A stretch of 44,518 nucleotides of DNA from a virus (IMGVR_UViG_3300042555_000740:1-44518); one strand, 5' to 3'; shown: positions 28,548 through 38,176, counted from the first letter of the stretch. A program made the numbers and translations. The notes: generated from the letters alone by a model not told the origin.

Positions 28548-29876
28548 CTACCTGCCAATCGCCTGCAGTACCTTGTTTGGATCGTATCCGCCAGATGAAG
28601 AGATGCCAGCACCCTTCAATATGGATGCGTAGTATTTTGGGTCTCTAGCCGCTCTATCGAGTACGCCATTAATGCCTTTAACAATAGCGTCTGGATTACC
28701 ACGCACTGTACTAGATGCCCTTGATTCCACGTTGTCGTATGCGCGTGTGGTGTTCGATTGAACAAACTCACGACCAACTTTTTGCATGCGCGGGAATATG
28801 ATGCTGCCAATCGTGTTGCTGTCGTTGTTTTGCAGAAGCGTTACTTCCCTCTGCAACTCAGCCATGTAAGCCTGCGGGTTTGCTACTTTAATTGTGCGGT
28901 CTTTAAGACCTTTGATAGCTGACTCACGGCGGCTAATTTCAAAGCTCACCATATCTTTATATATGTCTGGTTCTGAGGAACGAAACGCGCTGACCAAAGA
29001 TGAACGTGCTTGCGGATCATTCGTGATCTTGTTCATTGTGTTGGCAAAGACTGCGGTCTTATCAAACAGACGTGCTGCATCCATGTTGCCGACACGCCTT
29101 TCAAGCTTGCCAGTCTTTGGATTAACCCCGACAAAGTCCATTTCCAGCTTGCCCTTGGTCTTTGACGGGCGAATGTCCGCGATAGACACTGACCCGCGAC
29201 GAAATCCAAGGCCGTCTGCAGTTTTCCCAAGATCGATGGCGGCTACGTTAAGTACGGCACGCTTCTGCTTTGGATCTCTCAACCATGAACCAGTCGGATC
29301 TTGCATTGCAGCAAGAAGCGCAGGAGCTCCAGCGGCAGCTCCAGCCATGCGAAGCACTGCAGATCCTGTCTTTGGATTGTTGGCAATGGCGTTGAAGTCA
29401 CTGGTCTGTACAGCACTCACCAGCATGCGAAAAGCATTACGGCTATCGCGATCTTCTTGTTCAGCCCTAGCCTGCTGGCGAGCAAGGTTTATGCGCTCAC
29501 GATCTAAACCAACCTGCGCCCATCCCCTAGCAGAAGTGTCCTTGCTCGACCGAATGTTTTCCGCCTGTATCTTTGGATACCATTCGTTCTGCTGCTTCTG
29601 GCCTTCGTTGTTGAGTTCGAAGCCAGTAAGCTGAGTCTGCTCAACCTTCTCCTTAAATGGGCGGCGACCAATTTGGTATTTGTTTTCTTCAAGAAGAATT
29701 TCTTGATTTTGGACAGCACGCATCTCAGCGCCTTTAGCACGCTCCTCTGCACTTAAAGCTAGCTTGCGGTTGAATGTAGTCTCCTCATCCAGACGCGCTT
29801 CATCGCGATAGGACTTCATGATCCCAAGGCCTTGACCAAGGGCGTTAGAGAATGACTGTGCTGGATCTGCTGCCAT
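28548..29876 (-). CDS. Probable internal virion protein, 442 residues
   Basis: A mostly helical, charged protein with a long N-terminal coiled coil (residues about 20-140, rich in Glu/Gln/Arg: LDEETTFNRKLALSAEERAK) and a globular middle. No membrane segment or enzyme motif is seen. Its place directly upstream of the giant polyvalent protein, and after the Ala/Gly-rich protein, matches the gp14-gp15-gp16 internal core order of podoviruses. The role is inferred from order only. Confidence 0.65.
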   Translation of the reverse strand: MAADPAQSFSNALGQGLGIMKSYRDEARLDEETTFNRKLALSAEERAKGAEMRAVQNQEILLEENKYQIGRRPFKEKVEQTQLTGFELNNEGQKQQNEWYPKIQAENIRSSKDTSARGWAQVGLDRERINLARQQARAEQEDRDSRNAFRMLVSAVQTSDFNAIANNPKTGSAVLRMAGAAAGAPALLAAMQDPTGSWLRDPKQKRAVLNVAAIDLGKTADGLGFRRGSVSIADIRPSKTKGKLEMDFVGVNPKTGKLERRVGNMDAARLFDKTAVFANTMNKITNDPQARSSLVSAFRSSEPDIYKDMVSFEISRRESAIKGLKDRTIKVANPQAYMAELQREVTLLQNNDSNTIGSIIFPRMQKVGREFVQSNTTRAYDNVESRASSTVRGNPDAIVKGINGVLDRAARDPKYYASILKGAGISSSGGYDPNKVLQAIGR

Positions 29877-29887
29877 AACTAAAAGCC

Positions 29888-30457
29888 TTAAAAGATATCG
29901 AACATGGAGTCGAGAAGAAGTGCAGCGCCTGCACCAATTAGTAGAGGCGTTGCGATTGCGCCGATAGTAGCCATAGCGCCGGTCGCTGCTGTTCCACCTG
30001 CCGCCGCTCCGCCTGCCGCTGCGGTAGTTGCAGCCGTAGTACCCGCCGCCGTTGTTCCTGCCGCACCCAGTGTCGTCATCCCTGCCGTTGTTCCCGCTCC
30101 GGCTCCCAACGCAGTGCTTGTGCCAACTGCTCCGCCTGTAGAGACGAGCGCTCCAGATGGTAATGCTGCTGGTATCGCTGTTGTTACAGCAGCCGGTGCA
30201 GCGGCAGCAGCAGGGGCGGCGACGGTTGCTGCCGTAGTACCTGCCTTTGCTGCAGCTTGCGCCGCCATGTAGTTGTTCACACCAATGGAACCACCAAGAC
30301 CGGCACCTGTAGCAACCATGCTTGAGCGCTGTGCAGAACGAGCCGCATCAAGCTGTTGCTGTGCAGCATTACGGTTTGCTTCGAGGCCTGCGCTCTGCTG
30401 AAAACCAACAGACGCCTGCCCAAGAGTGTTACGGCCTACGCCAATAAGACCAGCCAT
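29888..30457 (-). CDS. Ala/Gly/Thr-rich probable internal virion protein
   Basis: A 189-residue protein. A helical N-terminus (GFQQSAGLEANRNAAQQQLD) leads to a long low-complexity Ala/Thr/Gly region (residues about 70-165) and a hydrophobic C-terminal segment (IGAIATPLLIGAGAALLLDS). Such small amphipathic or membrane-active proteins form the tip of the ejection channel in podoviruses (T7 gp14 type). It overlaps the next upstream gene by ATGG-type packing at 30457. Confidence 0.65.
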   Translation of the reverse strand: MAGLIGVGRNTLGQASVGFQQSAGLEANRNAAQQQLDAARSAQRSSMVATGAGLGGSIGVNNYMAAQAAAKAGTTAATVAAPAAAAAPAAVTTAIPAALPSGALVSTGGAVGTSTALGAGAGTTAGMTTLGAAGTTAAGTTAATTAAAGGAAAGGTAATGAMATIGAIATPLLIGAGAALLLDSMFDIF

Positions 30458-31191
30458 TATTGACCTCCTCCTGCAGGTTGCCCTGATCCGGACATAAGTG
30501 AAAGAGCACGCTCTTCATCTGCCATACGGGCTTGGTTCATTGCGGCTACTCGACCGCCAGTAATATCGTTCGAGCTTCCGATTGACGGCCCGTTGTACTG
30601 AAGACCAAAGCGGCCCATTGCTCGCTCCTGCTGGCCCTGCATGTTGGTGCCTGCATTCATGACGGACTGGTTTGCTCGAGCGACGTCGAATCCAAGATCC
30701 TTGGTATTACGACCGTCGACTTGACCAACGAGAAAGTTTTCTACGGGAGCGAATCGGTTCAAGTAATCCTGATACTGAGCTCGCGTAACGGCAGCACTTA
30801 GGTTTGAAGCACCCTCTTTTTTATCCATTAAATAGTTGGATGGGTTTATGTTCCCGTATGCGCTATCTGTTGGGTTGTAGCTTACGTTTCCGCCATACAA
30901 GCCACCGCCAGCACCGGTAGTGATTGTGTTCGGATCAGCTTCGGTAAAGTTAGACGTAGGGAAATAGTCACCGCCGCCAAAAAGTCCGCCACGAAAGTTC
31001 TGCGGCACGATTGGCTGACCCGAAGGTACAGTGTCCATGATGGTTGGAGCATCAAAAGCCGACTGTGGTGTTGCGCCCATAGGAGCTACCGACTTTGACA
31101 TAGTGTCGTATTCGGTGAATGCGTTTCTAAACTCTGGCGTAATGTCGGCGTCACCGCCCAACACGAATGCGAGGTTGTCAAAAAAGCTCAT
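30457..31191 (-). CDS. Virion-associated protein of unknown function, 244 residues
   Basis: A protein rich in Gly, Asn and Ser in the first half (FRGGLFGGGDYFPTS) and helical in the second (RAQYQDYLNRFAPVENFLVG, then QGQQERAMGRFGLQ). The latter pattern also occurs in the neighbouring 206-residue protein (YKEVFAPLEDQYIQQV), suggesting that the two are distant paralogues. It is probably part of the tail or internal core. Confidence 0.65.
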   Translation of the reverse strand: MSFFDNLAFVLGGDADITPEFRNAFTEYDTMSKSVAPMGATPQSAFDAPTIMDTVPSGQPIVPQNFRGGLFGGGDYFPTSNFTEADPNTITTGAGGGLYGGNVSYNPTDSAYGNINPSNYLMDKKEGASNLSAAVTRAQYQDYLNRFAPVENFLVGQVDGRNTKDLGFDVARANQSVMNAGTNMQGQQERAMGRFGLQYNGPSIGSSNDITGGRVAAMNQARMADEERALSLMSGSGQPAGGGQ

Positions 31192-31194
31192 CTG

Positions 31195-31815
31195 TTATCC
31201 GCCTGTTGAATTTGTGACGCCGCTGAATGTCGGCTGCGGCGTTTGTGGTTTTTTCAGCTTGCTGTCGACAAATGGCGTGGCCGCGTAACCAAGACCAGCC
31301 GACACACCAGAGCGGATTGCACTGCTCTTGTCGAAAGCTCTTGCTGCTGCGGCATTAGCGGTTTCTTGTGACTGACGAGCAATACCAGCCATGCCTTCAA
31401 TTGCATCCGAAGCCTGACCCTGACCAATTGCCATCACGCCACGCAGGCCTTGATAGAAGCGATCTGTGTTGGCGACCTTTGCGCCAGATACGCCAATACC
31501 CTGCCCAACTGCTTGAGCACGACGCAGAGCTGCACTGTTTTCTTGGAATGCACCAGAGGATGGATCGACGCCCTGTTGGAACATCTGATCAGAGAGCTTG
31601 TCTTGACCAGTCTGGAACTCTCTCTGGAACTGCGCAGCAGCAATGCCGCCAGCGTTCTCATAGTTAGACTGATCGCGAACATCGAAGACCTGTTGAATGT
31701 ACTGGTCCTCGAGCGGAGCAAAGACTTCCTTATACCGATTGAACCGCTGTGCAGCGATTTCAGCAAGAGCTCTCTCTTGTTCGGTTTCGTCTAGTTTCTT
31801 AGCACCCTTACCCAT
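31195..31815 (-). CDS. Virion-associated helical protein, 206 residues
   Basis: A helical protein rich in Gln and Ala (RFNRYKEVFAPLEDQYIQQV, FQREFQTGQDKLSDQMFQQG). It ends in a glycine-containing segment (SGVSAGLGYAATPF). The pattern is common among podovirus internal-core or tail-associated proteins. It overlaps the GNAT-like gene by one base at 31815. Function unknown. Confidence 0.65.
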   Translation of the reverse strand: MGKGAKKLDETEQERALAEIAAQRFNRYKEVFAPLEDQYIQQVFDVRDQSNYENAGGIAAAQFQREFQTGQDKLSDQMFQQGVDPSSGAFQENSAALRRAQAVGQGIGVSGAKVANTDRFYQGLRGVMAIGQGQASDAIEGMAGIARQSQETANAAAARAFDKSSAIRSGVSAGLGYAATPFVDSKLKKPQTPQPTFSGVTNSTGG

Positions 31816-32213
31816 TACAGTTTCTTCCTATACGTCGTGCAGACATTCTGGTAACCATGTTTTTCGGCTACTCTCTTGAATCCCGCACGCGGGGAAGAGA
31901 ATTCGATATAGCCTGATTCCGCAGCTTTTGCTAGCTCTTCTAGCTCATGCTGGTGCAGGTCTATCGCGTTACCCGTTTTACTGTACGCAACGTCAACGAC
32001 AAGTACGGTGCGGTCCAGATACGGATGTTTGTATTGGCTCAATACAACAAAACTCTCACTATCAAAAGGATGCATAAACAAAAATGCTTTTCCTGCCAAG
32101 AGCGCGTTATAAATATCGTCCGGCGTCCACTCAGCATCCGTCTTTTCCGCCACCTCGAGCAGCGCTGTGAGAATAAATTCCCTGCATTCGCGGACATCTA
32201 TGCTGTTCATCAT
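31815..32213 (-). CDS. GNAT-fold-like phage protein (gp13-like)
   Basis: A 132-residue protein. The pattern of an N-terminal helix, a strand with FLFMHPFDSESFVVLSQY, a strand with TVLVVDVAYS, a long helix and a final GFKRVAEKHGYQNV is that of a GNAT acetyltransferase fold. GFKR-x-x-EKHGY is a frequent GNAT ending. No acetyl-CoA loop (RxxGxG/A) is obvious, so it may be structural. Similar proteins sit near internal virion genes in T7-like phages, where they are called gp13-like. The assignment is tentative. Confidence 0.55.
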   Translation of the reverse strand: MMNSIDVRECREFILTALLEVAEKTDAEWTPDDIYNALLAGKAFLFMHPFDSESFVVLSQYKHPYLDRTVLVVDVAYSKTGNAIDLHQHELEELAKAAESGYIEFSSPRAGFKRVAEKHGYQNVCTTYRKKL

Positions 32214-32902
32214 AAGTACGTCACATCCACGACTAGGGCTTGGCCGTTATTGTCGACGGCGGCGTTGTTATCTCGAGACGCGAGCGACCGTTGGTCAACC
32301 GTCAACGTCACCGATCCAGTGTTGTTCTTTACGTATACTGAGGATGTGGGAATTGTGTACAGAGCTTCGCCACGGTTGTTTACGCCCAGAAATATAGAGG
32401 CATCTTCCCAGCCAAGTTGCGCAGATGGGATGACGGCGTAATTTCTGCTCGCGCTAAGGCTAATCGTTCCGCCGCCATATCCACGGGTCACGTTGATCAG
32501 CTCTCTGATTGCCATTGGCTTGGTGCTGAGGCTAAAGGCGATTGACCCGCTTGGTGTGTAGATGTCGAAGCCAGCGCCGTTGCTTTGACCTTGAACGGCA
32601 GGCTCGAACCGATACCAGTTAACAACCGTACCAATAGGGCCAAGTACCCACAGGCGGTAGTTGCGTGTGGTTCCATTTAGCCATTGTCGGCGGATATGTA
32701 CACCTGCTGTGTCGCAGCGGAATGCATAGAGAGAGTAGGCGTCAACGGTAAACGATGCCACTACGGTGCTACCGTAGATTGCTCCAGCGACAAGGTTTGA
32801 TACGGTTGTTACAGATCCGGAACCGGTGCAGTTGTAGTGAATTCCTTCGCCGTCAATTTGGATTGCGCCGGAATCGTTATAGATCGTCATGCCTGCTGGC
32901 AT
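32210..32902 (-). CDS. Tail-associated protein, DUF6453-like
   Basis: A 230-residue beta-rich protein beginning MPAGMTIYNDSGAIQIDGEG. The next gene upstream begins MPQGLQVWDDQGRVLVDLGD, so the two share an N-terminal domain that resembles the DUF6453 family of phage tail proteins. The body has strands rich in Ser/Thr/Val and a few aromatics, with no membrane segment or signal. It sits directly behind the J-like protein and probably decorates the tail tip. Confidence 0.65.
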   Translation of the reverse strand: MPAGMTIYNDSGAIQIDGEGIHYNCTGSGSVTTVSNLVAGAIYGSTVVASFTVDAYSLYAFRCDTAGVHIRRQWLNGTTRNYRLWVLGPIGTVVNWYRFEPAVQGQSNGAGFDIYTPSGSIAFSLSTKPMAIRELINVTRGYGGGTISLSASRNYAVIPSAQLGWEDASIFLGVNNRGEALYTIPTSSVYVKNNTGSVTLTVDQRSLASRDNNAAVDNNGQALVVDVTYL

Positions 32903-33183
32903 CAGCGCACTCCGTAAATAAGAGTTCCGGACACAGGAACCGACGACCAGCTCATGGTCGATCCACTAAATGTCACAGATGGCATCGTGGTCGCGCCGGT
33001 AACCGCCTCTTCTGTCGACGGCACCCACACAAAAAACGGTGTACCGCTTTGCAGCAAGACATTAGTTATGGAGCCAGCGGTATTTAGGGTAACTGGGGTG
33101 GAGCCAGCCAAGCGTCCAAGCCAGTCGCCAAGATCAACAAGGACACGACCTTGGTCGTCCCAGACCTGCAGCCCCTGCGGCAT
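32902..33183 (-). CDS. Small tail-associated protein, DUF6453-like
   Basis: A 93-residue beta-rich protein that shares its opening (MPQGLQVWDDQGRVL) with the longer protein encoded next to it. It overlaps both neighbours by one base, showing tight coupling. It is probably a short paralogue with the same N-terminal tail-attachment domain and a minimal C-terminal part. Confidence 0.65.
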   Translation of the reverse strand: MPQGLQVWDDQGRVLVDLGDWLGRLAGSTPVTLNTAGSITNVLLQSGTPFFVWVPSTEEAVTGATTMPSVTFSGSTMSWSSVPVSGTLIYGVR

Positions 33184-35867
33184 TACCAGACACCCATACG
33201 CACACGCATAGTGCCGCTTGCGTCATAGACCCTGATCTGATTGCTTTCGATCTCGAGCCTTGCTCCAGACGCCGCTGTGCGCAGAAGGCCAATGTTTGCG
33301 GTGATGGCGGACAGGCTGTTTGCTACGATCTTATCCGCGTTGAGGCTAACAATCTTTGCGGATTCGATGGTGGCGTCGCCGATCTTGGCGTTGACGATAG
33401 ATCCGTTTTGGATCGTTGCTGAATCTATATAGACACCAGCCGGAACATTGACGCCGTTTATTACCGATGCCGTTGTTGTGACGATGAATGGTGTCTTTGG
33501 CGCTACGCTTGGACCTGATGGACTTGAGATCGCAAACCTGTCCGCCCTCACGATAAAGTCGGAAACCGGTGTCCCATTGATTGCGGTAGATGCCAAGCCG
33601 AAACCAGACACATAACCGTTATTATCAATCTTGATGGTGTACTGAGCAGACAAGCCGTTGACTGTGCTAGCCGTTGCAGTGGCGTTCTGCTCTACCGATA
33701 TCCCACTTCCGCCAAAGTTGTTTAGGCGTGCGTTGATGACGGAGTAGTCTTGAGCTGAAGCTGTCGCAAAGCCAGCCGCATCCGTCGCCGACTGAGCCGC
33801 TTGGTTTCTGGACGCAAGAGCACCAGATGCGCTAGTCGAAGCGCTCGAGGCAGATCCACTCGCTGCAGATGCTGACTGAGAAGCTTCTGTCGCTTTGGTC
33901 GAAGCAGTAGACGCTGAGGTCGATGCCGCATTAGCAGAGGTCTGAGCGGTAGTCGCGGAGTTGGCTGCGTTTGTTGCAGCCGTCTGCGCGTCGGTCTTTG
34001 CCGAAGTAGCTACAACCGCAGAGCTAGCAGAAGCAGATGCACTGTCTCCTGCCTCATCTGCATGCGTTGCTGCTTGTGATGCCGATGTTGCCGCTGCAGT
34101 TGCAGATGTGTTCGAAGCATCTCGAGCACTTTCCGCCGCCACACGCGATACGTTAGCCGAAGAGGCTGAGTTACTTGCCTCAGTTGCCTTTGTTGTTGCT
34201 GTGGTCGCAGATCCCGCCGCTGCGCTGGCAGAGTTGCCTGCCGATGTTGCACTATTTGTGGCGGTGGTTGCTGATGTTACGGCAGTCGCACTAGCCGACT
34301 CTGCGGTGTTCTTTGCCGACACAGCCGCAGTGCTTGCTACCTCAGCGCTATTCTTCGCAGTTACCGCAGCGTCCTTAGCAGCTACGGCAGCGTCCTTGGA
34401 CGTCGTCGCAGTTACAGCAGCCGTTTCCGCAGTGAGCTTAGAGGACTCTGCAGCCGATGCAGAGTTGGTGGCGCTGGTTGCAGAAGCTGTGGCCGAAGAC
34501 GCGCTAGTAGCTGCAGCGGTGGCAGACGCAGCCGCATTCCCGCTAGCTGTTTCCGCTGCATTCTTGGCAGCAACGGCAGTCAATGAATTTGAAGTAGATA
34601 CTGACGCTGCAGCTTCTGCGTCGTCGGCATATCCTTGGGCTAGGGTCGCATTCGTCGCTGAGGAACTGGCTGCGGTCTGTGCGGTAGCGTTAGCTGCCTC
34701 TGCCCCCACCTTAGCTGTATTGGCCGCTGTGGCTGCGCTGGAGGCATTTGTAGCTGCAGTGGTGGCTGTGCTGGCGCTGGTAGACGCTGCTGTTGCAGAT
34801 GTCTGTGCGTCTGCCTTAGCGGACTCTGCGGCTACCTTCGATGTGTTCGCTGCGGTGGCTGCGGTTTCTGCGTTGGTGGCAAAGGTTGATGCATTGGTAG
34901 CTGACGTTGCTGCCGCACTCGACGCTGTTTGTGCAGCGGTGTTCGCACTTTCTGCTGCGGTCTTTGCTGTGTTTGATGCAGTTGCTGAGGTGGCTGCGTT
35001 AGCTGCGCTGGTTGCAGCTTGTGAGGCGGATGTGGTTGCGGTAGTAGCTGCGCTGCCTGCCGTGCCTGCGGATGTACTCGCGTTAGTAGCAGCAGTCTGA
35101 GCAGTATCCTTTGCAACAACAGCGTCGTCCTTTGCAGAGATGGCGTCGACTTTTGCCTGAACGGCAATGTCTTTTGCACCGATAGATTCAACCTTGGCCG
35201 CGATAGAAGCTTCTGCCGCTGCCTGTGCTGCAGCGAGGTTATCAGCGGAAGAACTTGAGTTACCAAACGCCGTTTCAAGATCGTCGATCTGCGTTTGAAT
35301 AGTGGTCTGCGTCGACTCAATCGTGTTGATTCGCGTGCCAAGCTGCGTGTTAAGCTGAGAGTTGCCTATAGAGTTTGTGAGAGTGTCGAGCAGGTACTGA
35401 GTATTGGGCAGGGTTGCGCCCATTACGCCAGCCGTCTGACTGGTGGCTGACTCAATCCCATTGTCGTTTACGTTAGAGACCCAGTAATAGTAGGTCTTGT
35501 TCGATCCTACTAAGTCTGCAAAGAAGCGGCCCTCCATGTTTGCCAGCACTTCGGCATTGGCAAATACGTTGGTGGTTGAGCGGTAGATACGGGTGTTACT
35601 GTGACCTACATAGTCTACGTAATCCCACGTTAGAACGATGTTCTCGAATGCTCCATCAGCCTCGAGGTTGGTAGGAATAGTCGGAGCCTGTACTTCACCA
35701 GTGGCGGAGCTACCGACATCAATACCATTCTTATCAAAAAAGCCAGCACCGCGCATGTCAGCAACGGTGACGGCTTTGTTCTCTACGTTCTCAATCTTCT
35801 GGCGGACAGCCTCGAGAAAGCGCCTAGTCTCTGGATCACCCTTAATAGGTGTCTTAGGTAAGCTCAC
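33183..35867 (-). CDS. Lambda J-like tail-tip/fibre protein with a very long Ala/Ser/Thr repeat
   Basis: An 894-residue protein. An N-terminal helix leads to a fibronectin-III-like domain (residues about 65-150: IPTNLEADGAFENIVLTWDY ... YYYWVSNVN). A helical segment follows, and then about 490 residues (213-705) of low-complexity Ala/Ser/Thr/Lys units (AATNASTSA, AAESAKADAQT), likely an extended coiled-coil shaft. The C-terminus (DATIESAKIVSLNADKIVAN ... GTMRVRMGVW) is the DUF1983-type end of host-specificity protein J. It probably links the tail tip to receptor-binding proteins. Confidence 0.8.
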   Translation of the reverse strand: MSLPKTPIKGDPETRRFLEAVRQKIENVENKAVTVADMRGAGFFDKNGIDVGSSATGEVQAPTIPTNLEADGAFENIVLTWDYVDYVGHSNTRIYRSTTNVFANAEVLANMEGRFFADLVGSNKTYYYWVSNVNDNGIESATSQTAGVMGATLPNTQYLLDTLTNSIGNSQLNTQLGTRINTIESTQTTIQTQIDDLETAFGNSSSSADNLAAAQAAAEASIAAKVESIGAKDIAVQAKVDAISAKDDAVVAKDTAQTAATNASTSAGTAGSAATTATTSASQAATSAANAATSATASNTAKTAAESANTAAQTASSAAATSATNASTFATNAETAATAANTSKVAAESAKADAQTSATAASTSASTATTAATNASSAATAANTAKVGAEAANATAQTAASSSATNATLAQGYADDAEAAASVSTSNSLTAVAAKNAAETASGNAAASATAAATSASSATASATSATNSASAAESSKLTAETAAVTATTSKDAAVAAKDAAVTAKNSAEVASTAAVSAKNTAESASATAVTSATTATNSATSAGNSASAAAGSATTATTKATEASNSASSANVSRVAAESARDASNTSATAAATSASQAATHADEAGDSASASASSAVVATSAKTDAQTAATNAANSATTAQTSANAASTSASTASTKATEASQSASAASGSASSASTSASGALASRNQAAQSATDAAGFATASAQDYSVINARLNNFGGSGISVEQNATATASTVNGLSAQYTIKIDNNGYVSGFGLASTAINGTPVSDFIVRADRFAISSPSGPSVAPKTPFIVTTTASVINGVNVPAGVYIDSATIQNGSIVNAKIGDATIESAKIVSLNADKIVANSLSAITANIGLLRTAASGARLEIESNQIRVYDASGTMRVRMGVW

Positions 35868-37543
35868 TGGAACTCCTCCGGCGACTCCGCAATCAGCACT
35901 TGGTTCACATCATTCGAACCAGTGAGGCGGAACTGGAATTCCTTTGAAAGATAACCAGACGGAAGGCGGAACATCGATCCGCTTGTCACAGACTGCGTGT
36001 GCTTCAATACGCCATCTGCGTATAAATCAAACGTGACTGGATAAGCCTCTGCGTCAACAATGGCGCATGAAGGATTGATAGGCTTCTCGAGCCGGACCTC
36101 TTTGGACCGCCATGTATACGGCGATGCCGTACCTGCATCAAACTTGCGGACAGTGCTCACGCCAGCCGTTTCGATCACCAGATACAGAGCATCGTCTGTA
36201 GGATCGTTATAGCCAGCCTTGGCGTAGTAATTGAGGGTGGAGATCTGTGGGTACTCACCGCGACCGTCAAAGACGTAGCCGCCGCTCTGGCCTCCGTTCT
36301 GCCAGAAGAAGATGTACCGACCTTCGTAGTGGTGGCCGTGAATGCTCGAGGGGTTCAGAGCCTGCCACTGGTCGCGTGTGAAGATGCCTTCGGTGATTAG
36401 GCTAACGCCACTCTCTCCCGCCGCCACAAGCCCGTCAGGAGAGGCATACAGGGCAACCTCACCCATGTCGGCTATAGACCTACCAGAGACGCAAGCTTGG
36501 TTGTTGTCGATCTCCGTAGCCGTCATCGCAGACGGTGAGGATCCAGTCATCAAGACAGGCTTTCCGGTCGTCATAACCATCAGGCCAATGCTGATGCTGG
36601 CAAGACCAACAACTCGAGACTTGGTAGTCAACGAGTAGGCTTTGGGGAATGCGTGCGGAAGGTATGCTTCAGAGAAGAATACGGACCGGCCAGAGAAACC
36701 TGCGAGCATACCGTTTGGCATCGACGTCAGCCCAATCATAGGGCCGTCAGGGTGGTTACCAGTGTTCTCGTCAGGCGGAGGATTCCAGTTGGTCGATGGA
36801 ATGATTTCCCCCAGATCCTCGTCTAGGATTGCGTCAGTCGTTGACGTGGCGCTGTACGCCATATCCTTAACGAACTGGAACTCACCGTTGATGTTGGTCC
36901 GGTAGATGCGGCGAACGGCTGGCTTGGAGACTGTGTTGTAGATGTGGGCTGGGGCGGCTCCTGTCATCGTGATCGTTACAGTCTCACCGGTCTTCACATC
37001 GAGGATAGGAGACGCAGGGGAAGGAGCTGACTCTTCTCCGATGCCAGACACCCACGTATAAACGTAAGAGCGAGATAGCGCAGTGATCGTGGTATCCGCT
37101 ATCGCCGTCGTTACGGAAACGGTGGGCTGATCCGTAGGCGCTGGAACACCAAGCTTTCGAGTTACCGAAGGCTCATATGTCGGCGCAACAGATCCAGTGA
37201 TCTCCGTACCAATCGCCATGCGCGGGAACTGCTGCCCCGTCCAGTACAGACGGTCGTATGGATCTTCAGCAATTGGCGATGGAACAGCGTGGACGTCTGT
37301 GGTCCACACAAGCCAGTAGGGATTTCCCTGCCGGTCACGATGTCTGTAGATCGTGCGAGTGTTGTTTGGAACAACGAAAGAGGCGTTGTTGTGATCAACG
37401 CCAGCAACAGGAGCACGCCAAGCAGAGAGACGGCCAGAATCAAAGCGTGCATTCTCAGCGATGGTTGCCGCTGTTTCCGGCAAAAGTCGCGGGGAAACTT
37501 GGGGCAACACGCCACCAAATGTCTGCAGTTTGATACTAGCCAT
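35864..37543 (-). CDS. Tail/virion protein with probable beta-propeller
   Basis: A 559-residue protein beginning MASIKLQTFGGVLPQVSPRL. This opening is frequent in a family of phage tail proteins whose body looks like a beta-propeller or beta-rich adaptor (repeated strands with W, G and D turns, such as YWLVWTTDVHAV and VALYASPDGLVAAGESGVSL). It contains an inserted FN3-like segment (YVYTWVSGIGEESAPS). It overlaps the J-like gene by four bases. It could be a tail tubular/nozzle protein; I cannot decide between adaptor and fibre-base roles. Confidence 0.65.
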   Translation of the reverse strand: MASIKLQTFGGVLPQVSPRLLPETAATIAENARFDSGRLSAWRAPVAGVDHNNASFVVPNNTRTIYRHRDRQGNPYWLVWTTDVHAVPSPIAEDPYDRLYWTGQQFPRMAIGTEITGSVAPTYEPSVTRKLGVPAPTDQPTVSVTTAIADTTITALSRSYVYTWVSGIGEESAPSPASPILDVKTGETVTITMTGAAPAHIYNTVSKPAVRRIYRTNINGEFQFVKDMAYSATSTTDAILDEDLGEIIPSTNWNPPPDENTGNHPDGPMIGLTSMPNGMLAGFSGRSVFFSEAYLPHAFPKAYSLTTKSRVVGLASISIGLMVMTTGKPVLMTGSSPSAMTATEIDNNQACVSGRSIADMGEVALYASPDGLVAAGESGVSLITEGIFTRDQWQALNPSSIHGHHYEGRYIFFWQNGGQSGGYVFDGRGEYPQISTLNYYAKAGYNDPTDDALYLVIETAGVSTVRKFDAGTASPYTWRSKEVRLEKPINPSCAIVDAEAYPVTFDLYADGVLKHTQSVTSGSMFRLPSGYLSKEFQFRLTGSNDVNQVLIAESPEEFQ

Positions 37544-37600
37544 CTATCAGCCTATCTACTTACCTCCTCACCTCCATACATGGAGAGGCGTGTTATTTAC

Positions 37601-37774
37601 TTACTGAGCTTGCTGCCCTTGGGCCTGCGTGAACACCTTACGGATAAGGCCGTCCGACACGCGATGTGGCAACTCAGCAAGAGCCCCAAGAACGATGTTA
37701 ACTTCTTGAACAGTCAGATTTATGGCAATGCCTTCCTGCTTGTTCTCTTCGTTAAACTTTTCCATTTCACTCAT
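37601..37774 (-). CDS. Small virion-region protein, 57 residues
   Basis: The minus-strand frame from ATG 37774 to TAA 37601 encodes 57 residues, with AGAGGAAA just upstream. The sequence (INLTVQEVNIVLGALAELPH followed by RVSDGLIRKVFTQAQ) matches a short conserved phage motif in which a helix (V-x-E-x-N-x-V-L-x-A-L) is followed by P-x-x-x-x-x-x-L-I. It is usually found in tail regions and has unknown function. Confidence 0.65.
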   Translation of the reverse strand: MSEMEKFNEENKQEGIAINLTVQEVNIVLGALAELPHRVSDGLIRKVFTQAQGQQAQ

Positions 37775-37795
37775 ATATGTTTCCTCTGTTACTAA

Positions 37796-38176
37796 TTATG
37801 CGACTGGCTCTTCAGCAACTGCTGGTTCTTCGGCGGGTGGTGACCAAGGGAATGCGCCCTCGTTAACTTCCTCAACCGGAGTCTTCTTGGCAGCAATCTG
37901 CTTTGCGATCTGTCCGTCGACATGCTCTTTGTAAGCGCCAACAACAACGCTTTGAATCCAGCTAAGAACCTGAGCTTCGGTAAGATCTTCGTATGCAGTG
38001 AAGTTTACCTGATCCACTTCTTCTGGATTAAATGGTGTTGCGCCGTTGAATACGCCTTCATTTCCATCTTCGTCGGTACCTGTGCAGGTCCAAGTTGTCT
38101 GGACAATAACGCCTTCAAGGTCAAGCGCGTCGGCCTTCTTAATTGATTTGAGAGCCCATGTGTAAGTTGTAGCCAC
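37796..38176 (-). CDS. Conserved marine-phage virion-region protein, 126 residues
   Basis: The start at 38176 opens ATTYTWALKSIKKADALDL, followed by VIVQTTWTCTGTDEDGNEGV and EDLTEAQVLSWIQSVV. This order is seen in a family common in marine phages (a DUF7936-like type, from memory). The C-terminus is a Pro/Glu/Ala-rich acidic tail. It is probably a minor structural or tail-assembly protein. Confidence 0.7.
   Translation of the reverse strand: MATTYTWALKSIKKADALDLEGVIVQTTWTCTGTDEDGNEGVFNGATPFNPEEVDQVNFTAYEDLTEAQVLSWIQSVVVGAYKEHVDGQIAKQIAAKKTPVEEVNEGAFPWSPPAEEPAVAEEPVA

Noticed and set aside
33961-35100. A 379-codon open frame on the plus strand rich in Ala and Val
   Set aside because: It is the antisense shadow of the Ala/Ser/Thr repeat of the J-like gene; the codon composition of the repeat removes stops on the other strand.
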